Source of the DNA: Rhinopithecus roxellana
Taxonomy: Eukaryota; Chordata; Mammalia; Primates; Cercopithecidae
Assembly (NCBI RefSeq): GCF_007565055.1
Contig: NC_044561.1
Coordinates: forward strand, 30,707,483-30,771,482
DNA length: 64,000 bases
Direction: 5' to 3'
In this document: positions 56,086 to 64,000 of the stretch, in pieces
Layout of the letters: the number at the start of each line of letters is the position of its first letter
Position numbering within the stretch: position 1 is the stretch's first letter
Notes under the pieces: generated by a model
The model's input: the letters and a program-made list of their open reading frames with translations, nothing else
Databases searched by the model: none
Told to the model about the DNA's origin: nothing
Position numbers and translations under genes: made by a program

Positions 56086-56227
56086 CAGAGTGGGCTTAGC
56101 TTCCCATGATGTTCATAGGCTGCATATCACCACAAAATCTAGAAACTCCTGAGAAAGGAAAAGGAAAAAGAAATAGAGTCTGGTTAAGCAAACAAAGTGT
56201 CCACTCCATCACATCAGCTTGCCTTTA

Positions 56228-56385
56228 AGAGGTGAAGTTACTCTCAGAACTTCAGTCTTCTAATATGTAAAACGGGGATAATAATAATTGATAAGACTAT
56301 TATGAGGGCAAAATGAAATCATATGAAAGTTTAGGATAGTACCTGGTCTACAGTAAATACTATACAAGTTTGCTATTATTATTTT
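56228..56385 (+). repeat. MIR SINE
   Basis: 'gtaaaacggggataataata' and 'agtacctggtctacagtaaa' match the forward MIR 3' half. Confidence 0.75.
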
Positions 56386-58255
56386 TAATGGCAATAATGT
56401 ATAACTAACTTCCCACAGGTATCTTTATTTTTACACACACAAACTGGCATTTGCATGCAAGAATAATAGCAGGGGAAAGTTCCCCAAACATTAGCCATTC
56501 ACATTTTTATAACTTATTAAAAGTAGCAAATGATGACATAGAATGTGTCATTTCTCTCTTTAGAGAAATCTTTACAATTAAACAGAAAATAATTTGTGCT
56601 ACTATCATACAGTGCAGAAAACATTAACCTCAATATCCTGATACTACCATTTGCTGACTTTATAATTAGATTCAGCTTCTATATTCATTGTATTCAAATA
56701 AGATTGCGCTTCGTGAGGAAAGTTTTGTGTTTTGTCTTTGTTTTTTTAAAATTGGAGTTGAAAATGGGCCATGCTCTATTGTCTAATTAAAGATAACTCT
56801 TTCAAGCACACAAATGTTTCTCAGGAAGCACTTCAGTGCAAGCATTTTCAAGCCAGGTGTGGAAACTAGACATGCTGACGGGGAAGGAGAGTGGCAAATC
56901 TTTAGAATCTCTTTTTCTTTGATGAAAATTTGGCTTAAAAACTTCTCCCTTGCTTTATTTGATGTTTTACACACTTTTCTTTGATTACTTACAAGTGAGA
57001 TGTAGGTTAAGGGAAAAATGGGTATATGGGGAGTTATTACCAAGATAAAGAAGTAGATCCACATTCAAAGGAAGAGCTGAGCTGGTTTTGGAATAACTGA
57101 AATGATGGGGTCAAGACATCTAATGCCATTATGAGCTTCTGTCCATCCTCCAACTCTTTACCTTAGTGTATCAGCTTTGTTGTCCCAGACCAGATTTATC
57201 TGCTTGATGCTGGACACATAGCTACGATCAGCTCTTTTCCTTCTCCTTACGTTCCATGATGGAAGAGAAAAGGATCTCTTCCTTACAGACCCCAGCTAGA
57301 AATAATTCCAAGAAATGAGTCAATGGGATCATCCTCAATCATGTGTACAGGTATGATCATGTGTACAGCCTTACAGGTAGGAATGGGGTCTATTGCTTGG
57401 ATAAAGCACTGGAAGAAGGATGCTGAGCTTAGGAAAATAATAGCCATCTTAGCTTGGAAAAAAAAAAAACCATAATTTTTTCCCCTCACTTACCAGTTTT
57501 GTGAGGCAGTGAGCCAATTGTGGATTTGCACAGAACTGACCCACGTATTCACAGAGGTAGGGAGTTAGCTAGCCCATCCTCCACAGCTCTTCAGAGTGCA
57601 CACAAATGGGGCCATTTACTTAGTGAAAGCCCTGCTATAAAGAAGATCCACCAGGGTTTCTCTCACCAGCTTATACCCAAAATTGTCTTTGGGGTTCAGA
57701 GTCCCAGCCCAGAAAATTCTCTCAACACAACACACGGCATTCTCCTGCATTCTGTTGACACTTTTCTGAATCCTGTTCTAGGATAAGAGACAGGAAATGT
57801 AAAGACTGTAGTGGTGACACATTCATTTGCTTATGAGGTGCATATAATTGCTGATTACTTTGGCACTTAGATGTATGCGTTAACATTTAGCTTGTGAAAG
57901 ATGAATAAATTAACCCTGCAGCAACCATAACTATGGCATTTACTTACTTATTAAAATGCCCTTTTTGCATTTCACAAAATTATTTTTAAAAATAAATAAA
58001 GTTGGAGTTCAGAACAAATCTCACGTAGAAGAACATGGAACAGCCAGGAGGATGGAGTTATGGTTACTTTACATCTGACCACCAGACTGTCTATTAAGGG
58101 ATAGTTATCCACTCATCAAATTCAGATCATAAATATCCACATCTCATCAAGCATTAGAGTGTGAAAAAAACTACAGCATTATGCAATGAAATTTCATTGT
58201 TTGCTTGAGGTCTTTGATAATAATCAATTAATAAGAAACCTTCATATCCATAGGA
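56386..58255. other. Unassigned sequence, no gene seen
   Basis: No repeat recognised. A short imperfect tandem of 'atcatgtgtacag' lies near 57338-57368. Confidence 0.45.
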
Positions 58256-58256
58256 C

Positions 58257-58285
58257 TGTGCTGGACAATATGACTGTCCAGCACA
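58257..58285. repeat. Perfect 11-bp hairpin
   Basis: TGTGCTGGACA at 58257-58267 and its exact reverse complement at 58275-58285 enclose a 7-nt loop (atatgac). Confidence 0.85.
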
Positions 58286-58439
58286 TTTCAGCCATGTATC
58301 CAGCATCATATAGTCCCTTCTTCAAGGAACATGCAACGTATTGTGAGTCATAGAGCATACTAGTGGAAGATTAGGGATCAAATTCTAAGTTGTAATTTTG
58401 GAAACAAGTCAGTATATACTTTATGTGAGCTAGATTGGT

Positions 58440-58740
58440 CAAGACACATTTCTTGGAAGACACAGGGCTCAAAATGGGTCTCAGATGATGGGTAGGCAAG
58501 GAGAGATTCTTTCGGGTTTCTGTTTTTATGATTGGTATAGACATGGAGGCTTGAAATTGCATTTCAGGCAGTGTGAATAGCCTGAACTAAACCACAGAGA
58601 TCATCTTAGAAGCCTGTATGGGGTGCAGAAAGCGTGATATACAGTAAATCAATTTGGAGGATAGAATGGAGGATGATGAGATCTAGACAAAAAGATTTTC
58701 ATCTGGTGCAACAGTTTGCTGGGCAGGAAAGTAATAAGAG
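58440..58740 (-). repeat. Possible diverged L2 segment
   Basis: 'gggctcaaaatgggtctcag' and 'ggcagtgtgaatagcctgaa' resemble the reversed L2 UTR in composition and order. It is weak and interrupted by the AluY at 58744. Confidence 0.35.
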
Positions 58741-58743
58741 CAA

Positions 58744-59045
58744 TTTTTTTTTTTTTTTTTTTTGAGACGGAGTCTTGCTCTGTCGCCCGGGCCGGAGTGC
58801 AGTGGCCGGATCTCAGCTCACTGCAAGCTCCGCCCCCCGGGTTCCGGCCATTCTCCTGCCTCAGCCTCCCGAGGAGCTGGGACCACAGGCGCCGCCACCA
58901 CGCCCGGCTAGTTTTTTAAATATTTTTAGTAGAGACGGGGTTTCACCGTGTTAGCCAGGATGGTCTCGATCTCCTGACCTCGTGATCCGCCGGTCTCGGC
59001 CTCCCAAAGTGCTGGGATTACAGGCTTGAGCCACCGCGCCCGGCC
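58744..59045 (-). mobile_element. AluY, Old World monkey type
   Basis: Reversed full-length Alu with a 20-T tail and many intact CpGs, so it is young. Variants 'gtgcagtggccggatctcag', 'ctcgtgatccgccggtctcg' and 'ggattacaggcttgagccac' are those I associate with cercopithecid AluY (AluYR-like) lineages, not human AluY. The right-arm start reads 'cccggctagttttttaaata'. No clear target duplication is visible. Confidence 0.9.
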
Positions 59046-59092
59046 AATACTTTTTTTTTTTGAAAATAAGTTATTCTACTGCGTGTTGGAGG

Positions 59093-59138
59093 GGGGAAGA
59101 GACAGAGAAAGAGAGAGAGACTGAAAGACAGAGAAGGT
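59093..59138. repeat. GA-rich simple repeat
   Basis: gagagagaga and agacagaga units; low complexity. Confidence 0.75.
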
Positions 59139-60190
59139 GAAAGTCAAGTTGATTGTCAAGAGTCAAAAGTAACAAACCTGAAGCTTGCGGAAGGCATTTT
59201 GTAATAAAGCCTTAAGTTAAGGTATTTAGAGACATAATGAGTAAGAAAGGTCATAAATATATTTTCTAAAAAGATTAATAACAGGGCTTGACATTCAGAT
59301 GGAAGAAAAACGGAGAGTTCCAACTCCACAATTTTTGAATGCAGAGACAATTGAGAATTCAGATCTTCCCAGTCATGTTGGGGCACCTCCTAGTGCCTTC
59401 CATGTGTCTGGCAGTTGAGGGGAGTTTTTTCCTCTCAGATTCAGCATAACTGGAAAACTCAGCTTCTGAAATGGTTCCATCCATTTTTGCCTCAGGGAGA
59501 AATGAATGCCAAGATATGCATGAGAAATTTCTTGCACCTCTGAATTTCCATCTCCCAGCTTCTTTTCTGCTGTTTGCTTTGTTTCACAAAGTCTGATAAA
59601 GTGAGACACAATGGATTCTTGCCTCTACAAAAAAAAAAAAAAAAAAAAGAAAAAGAAAAGAATAAAAAGAGAATGGGTAGAGGAGTCAAAGAATTGCCTT
59701 ATGAAATAAAGTCCAACAGAATCCTAGGCTATAGTTATTACTGGGTTATAACTGTAGAAGAGCAATATTTCTTTAACCAATAATTTTTTAATTGAGGATT
59801 GTTTTAGAAAGAGTTTATGTTCTTATATACATACAGTTTTCAATATCTGCATATGTGAAAATTAATTGAAAATATGTCCACAGAGTTGCAGAACTTCACA
59901 GCCCTATATCTTCATGCTGTCTTCTTGTAAAACACGCTGCATCTGAATTTTACTGAAAATAGTGCCAATTAGTACACACTGGTAGTCAATCAAAATGATG
60001 ATCCGTGTTTCACAAACCTTGAAGTTTGGGTTTTTTTTTTCCACATTTCAGGCTTCAGCAAATTAGTGAAGTCTGAATTCAATTTGGGTACTTGATTTAA
60101 TCCCCTGATCAATAGCCTGACTAAAAAGAATTAACTGTGACTTCTCCACTTTTTGGACCATGTCAACTAAATTTAAAAAGAGGTAAGTGC
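59139..60190. other. Unassigned sequence with an A-rich run
   Basis: An A run of about 20 followed by AAAAG units (59629-59670) has no SINE body attached. Opposite-strand frames nearby are artefacts. No coding similarity seen. Confidence 0.45.
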
Positions 60191-60196
60191 CATTTA

Positions 60197-60276
60197 TTAA
60201 GTTGGTGCAAAAGTAATCGCGGTTTTTACCATTACTTTTAATGGCAAAACCTGCAATTGCTTTTGCACCCACCTAA
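60197..60276. mobile_element. MADE1 mariner MITE (miR-548-type palindrome)
   Basis: Exactly 80 bp, from 'ttaagttggtgcaaaagtaa' to 'cttttgcacccacctaa', flanked by TA on both sides (60195-60196, 60277-60278). The two halves are near-complementary, so a transcript would form a long hairpin around the central 'ttttaatgg'. MADE1 is a non-autonomous derivative of the primate Hsmar1 mariner, and several human miR-548 genes are MADE1 copies. Transcription of this copy is unknown. Confidence 0.96.
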
Positions 60277-60354
60277 TAGAAGAGTAAGTCAAAAAATAAT
60301 CTGCGTGTGGAGGCCAGTGTGGAAGGAATGGTCAACTTAAAAGAATTCCAAAGA

Positions 60355-60480
60355 GTCACTACTCCTGGCTCTAAGCTCATTTCGGCCCCTAGTCAACCAT
60401 GTGGTCTTCAACAAGGTACTCAACACCAGTCTGTCTTATTTCTTCACTTGTAAAATGAGAGCATTAAAAGTTAAATGATC
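60355..60480 (+). repeat. MIR SINE, partial
   Basis: 'catgtggtcttcaacaaggt' and 'atttcttcacttgtaaaatg' match the middle of a forward MIR. Confidence 0.65.
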
Positions 60481-60649
60481 CACCATCAGATCCCTTGTAA
60501 TATTTATTTTCAGTGAGATCATGGCCCTTGTTTTGTAAACCAGTTGCTGGCCTCAGAGTTGTGATGAGGCAAAATCAAAACAATGACTGCCCTTTGCCCT
60601 CTCCCATCAGCTGCCTGACCCTGTCTGTAGGCACTCAGGCATAGACCAT

Positions 60650-60858
60650 GGATCCTCTTTCTCCCTTCTCCAACTTGTCTACATACAAGGTCTTACCATT
60701 TTTTGTTCATACTTGTGTGACAGTGTTCATCTCCCAATATACAAAGTGATCTTTGTGGTATAGACCATGTCTTACATTTTCTTGTGTTTTCTACACAATC
60801 TACTATGGTGTTAGGTGCACAGAAGGTATTCATCAAAAACTTAATGGATGAACAGGTT
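60650..60858 (+). repeat. L2 LINE 3' end
   Basis: 'gtggtatagaccatgtctta', 'ggtgttaggtgcacagaagg' and 'tattcatcaaaaacttaatg' follow a diverged forward L2 terminus. Confidence 0.55.
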
Positions 60859-61670
60859 GGTTTGTTTCATTAACTTTATTTTCATTTGAAGAGTTTTTGG
60901 TTTAATAAGCCAAAAGAAATTCCAACAAGAATTTGGAAATTTCAACAAGTACAATAAAGAAACAATTTACGATTAGGAAATATTAAGAACACATTCCCTT
61001 TTTAAAGTTCCAAGACCTGAGTACATACTCTTGCCATAGTCCATTCTGTCATATATGTGTGAATACAATAGCGCTGACTTGTAATGCTTGCTTAATAAAG
61101 GTGTCTTCTTTTTAAAAGCTTTTAGAGTGGGGAAAATGGGCAAGTGTGGGTTTGTAAGAATGCGTACACATGCTGGAGAAAGGTTGTCTTCCTTTCGATT
61201 TGTAAAATCATTTTCTACTGTTCTCAGAGATAAGCCCTGACACATAAGAAAGGAAACGCCTGGTTGCATTGAATCGTTGCATGCCTATGGGAGCAGCTAA
61301 AGGGCCAGTGCTTTGGGTTATGTAGGCTTTAAGAAAACCAGATCATGTATTTCACTTACGTGACCCAGATAACTTACAAGGGATTTGCTGTCACGTACCC
61401 ACAGAAAAAGGAATTGTCTAAATTCTCATGCCATGGCATAAGAGAACGATGTACTTTGCAAGCTGTTAGAACCCTAGGAGACTCCTCAGTACAACAATCT
61501 CATTTGCAGAAGAAGTTTAGAGAAGCCTCTTATGATTAAATAAATTTTATTATTTTCCACTTAACAAAATTCATTCACACTTTACTATAGAGCCAATAAT
61601 GGTTTAAAATGACCTGTTTCGTAATATCATAAGTGGAATTTCTACTTGAATATAAATGCTGTCTGTTTAA
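60859..61670. other. Unassigned sequence, no gene seen
   Basis: No repeat recognised; the 98-codon minus frame at 60973-61269 has no known motif. Confidence 0.45.
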
Positions 61671-61677
61671 AAAAACT

Positions 61678-62030
61678 GGCTGGGCGTGGTGGCTCATGCC
61701 TGTAATCCCAGCACTTTGGGAGGGAGACTAAGGCAGGCAGATTGCTTGAGGTCAGGAGTTCAAGACCAGCCTAGCCAACATGGTGAAATCCTGTCTCTAC
61801 TAAAAATACAAAAATTAGTCAGGCATGGTGGTACGTCCCTGTAATCCCAGCTACCTGGGAGGTTAAGGCAAGAGAATCACTGGAACCCGGGAGGCAGAGG
61901 TTGCACTGAGCCAAGATCTTGCCACTGCACTTCCGCCTGGGTGACAGAGTAAGACTCCGTCTCAAACAAGCAAACAAACAAACAAACAAACAATCAAAAA
62001 ACAAAACAAAAACAAACAAACAAACAAAAA
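61678..62030 (+). mobile_element. Alu SINE (AluS-like), long CAAA tail
   Basis: Complete dimer ending in a tail of (CAAA)n and AAC units of about 65 bp. The probable short target duplication is aaaaact at 61671-61677 and 62026-62032. Immediately after it the 8-mer ggctctgg occurs twice in tandem. Confidence 0.93.
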
Positions 62031-62034
62031 CTTG

Positions 62035-62250
62035 GGCTCTGGGGCTCTGGAGTGAGATACAGCTGAGTTTAAATCTGAGGTTGGCCTTTACTGGCTGTGT
62101 GTCCCTGGACAGGTCACCTAATGTCTTTAAACATTTGTTTACATGTTAAATGGAAGATATTCTACCCTCTACCTTAAGTGAGACATTCCGTGAATAGCAT
62201 AAAACAGCGCCATGTGGTTTTACATATGGTAAGTGCCCATTTCAGCCTCA
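62035..62250 (+). repeat. MIR SINE
   Basis: 'tactggctgtgtgtccctgg' and 'acaggtcacctaatgtcttt' match the forward MIR. It begins just after the Alu tail. Confidence 0.7.
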
Positions 62251-64000
62251 ATGTCTTAAAACAGTTGCAATTCTTTTCCAGTTCTTCTAATTATAAAATT
62301 ATGCAAGACAGATTTTTAAACCTAATGCTTTGATGTCACATTAAAGGTTGAACTGTCCAAGACAGAAGAAGATGGGATTGTTTCCATGTAACTGATATGA
62401 GGAAAAGGGTTGATAGCCTTTATTTTGGATGATGAGGTTTGGCCTGGGATTGCTGTCATTCTTGGAATGAGACAATTCCAGGCAATGTTTACAGTACTCA
62501 GGTGTTCTCTGAGATAGTATTATCTGGAGGTAATCTTTTGTTGATTGTCAGTAGGGACAAACGGAATTAATTTAGCATGCTCTCTCTCAGCCTCTCTCCA
62601 ATCTTCACTCCTACTCCACCAAACACAGCATCTAACCAAACCAACCACCAAGTAAAGCAAGCCAACCAGGTGATGTCTTCGGACTATACAATGTCATTTT
62701 TAACCCACTAATGTTTAAGGAGAATTAATATACAGAGTCTCTAGAATTTGCCAGCACATTAATACTGCTCTGAGCAACCTAAAGAGGCTTTGGACACGCC
62801 GAGGAGTATTTGGAGAAAGGAATTGAGAAGAAAGTGGACTTTAAAAAGTGCTGCTTCTGATGTTCTTTGAAATCACTCTGAAGTTCGTTGAGAAATGCAG
62901 GTAATGAATGAAGGATTTTTAAAAGGCACTGTGGTAGTTGTCTTGCTTTTCTTTGTTCAGTTTAATGTGATACAACGTTAAGATTGAAATTCACCTGGAG
63001 TTCTCATATTTATTCAAATTGCAGAATTTTAGGGAGAAAATTTGAACAACTAAATCATCTTAGGGCTTTGAGCTGTATAGTTATAAGAAAAAGAACTTGT
63101 GTGTTTAGAGTTATGCTAAACTACTTAGCCTTACTTACATTAAAGCAATGAACGATAACCTTGGTATACATAGTAGAGTCAAATTTTATCATCCTATTAT
63201 TAGCTTTTTCAGTGAGGTCACCAGTAAAACCTAAATCGAGAATCTGCTAAGTCATTACTTCCCATTCACCTAAGAATTTTCAGCAGTAGTATCCTTGGAT
63301 GTTCCGAGGATAAAGCTTATTATCAGGTTGGATCAATGCAAGACAGACAGTCAACTATATTATAAAAGACAGTAGATAGAAAGGATCTTTAATAAATGCA
63401 GTCAATTTCTTCCAGTCGGTATTCAGGACTTATCATGTTGAACAGATGACATCTATTCTCCATAATTCGTTTTAAAAGTACCCTGGGGACTTACCTATGT
63501 GTACAAAAGCAAAAGAAGACAACATACTCATTGGGACTAAAAACCAACAAGTTGAAAAACAGACTTTATTTGAGTCATCACTGAAGAAAGAGCTGAATTT
63601 CATGAGGAGTGTAGGATGCAGTATCTGCTCAGAGGAGGCAATAATAAAGGGATGATTGGGCATTGTGAGAGGAAACCTCATCTAAAGGGAGAAAACGTAC
63701 TTTTTTGATAACAGAAATCTAGGCCAGACATTGTTAAAGAAAAATAACAAGCTCAGGCATTGCGTTGCTCTTCATGTAGAATTCTACAACTTTTAAATGG
63801 AACTGTGCTTTTCAAGGTGATCAAAAAGTAATGAAGAATTTTGTCTACTATCCTTGCAAATTCAACATCTTTATTATATTGACAAATGCAACTAATTACA
63901 TATATGTCACAGATTAACTATAAATAAATTCTGAGGCTGTGTGAAGGAATTATTTTGTCCAGACAGGAATTTATGAATGAGTGAAAAATGAGGGGGTGCA
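62251..64000. other. Unassigned sequence, no gene seen
   Basis: The final 1.75 kb shows no recognisable repeat or coding region; the 69-codon minus frame at 63472-63681 has no known motif. Confidence 0.45.

Noticed and set aside
58141..58330. Possible tRNA or small structured RNA around the 58257 hairpin
   Set aside because: Only one stem is present; no cloverleaf or A/B box promoter elements could be found.
59629..59672. A-rich run, considered as the tail of a processed pseudogene
   Set aside because: No retroposed gene body upstream and no flanking target duplication.
1..64000. A novel gene system (operon, defence locus or toxin module)
   Set aside because: No coding genes are supported anywhere in the window; the notable content is transposon history and local rearrangement.

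Overview
This window is nuclear DNA from a primate, almost certainly an Old World monkey. It carries Alu, MIR, L2, L1, MaLR LTR and Tigger/hAT/mariner-type repeats, the standard primate repertoire. One young Alu (58744-59045, minus) has the sequence variants I associate with cercopithecid (macaque/baboon-type) AluY copies rather than human AluY. The DNA is AT-rich and CpG-poor. I could support no protein-coding exon, CpG-island promoter, rRNA or tRNA gene. Every long open frame is explained by a repeat or microsatellite, or has no recognisable similarity. The window is therefore intergenic, or lies inside a large intron; which of the two cannot be told from sequence alone.

Layout. 0-3.2 kb is mostly unassigned sequence with a MIR and an AluS. 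3.2-7.5 kb is a cluster of same-direction L2 copies, one split by a MaLR LTR. A recent inverted duplication of about 135 bp (arms 5888-6024 and 7308-7442) sits here and ends beside a perfect 12-bp hairpin. 8-14.7 kb holds minus-strand L2 and MIR remnants, two Alus with clear target-site duplications, and a 200-bp TTCC/TCCC tract that is the expanded tail of the third Alu. 14.7-20.6 kb is repeat-poor. 20.6-22.3 kb is a very old L3/CR1-type LINE fossil. 23.4-24.3 kb is L2 plus an AluY. 26.2-26.5 kb is a palindromic AT tract and a MIR. 27.3-29.6 kb is a complete MST (MaLR) element with both LTRs.

30-34.7 kb contains L2 fragments, an AluJ inside a MIR, an MLT1-type LTR and a further LTR-like repeat. 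36-37 kb has a directly duplicated L2 segment. 38.7-40.0 kb contains a hAT element and a Tigger with a MER6-type terminus and the start of its transposase. 40.6-40.9 kb has a perfect 43-bp tandem duplication abutting L2 sequence. 44.0-45.3 kb is a truncated L1. 45.5-47.4 kb holds three MIRs and an Alu with an expanded AAAT linker. 50.6-51.95 kb is a Tigger1 copy with flanking TA and a readable N-terminal transposase remnant, split by an Alu. 54.3 kb has a 32-bp minisatellite, 58.7 kb the monkey-type AluY, 60.2 kb a complete 80-bp MADE1 palindrome (the source family of miR-548 hairpins), and 61.7 kb another Alu. The last 1.7 kb is unassigned.

No genes work together here. The history visible is successive transposon insertion followed by local rearrangement. 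Repeat family names come from memory of consensus sequences, not from a database search. Boundaries of the old elements (MIR, L2, L3, MLT1) are approximate to tens of bases. Boundaries of the Alu, MADE1, Tigger1, tandem and inverted repeats were read base by base.
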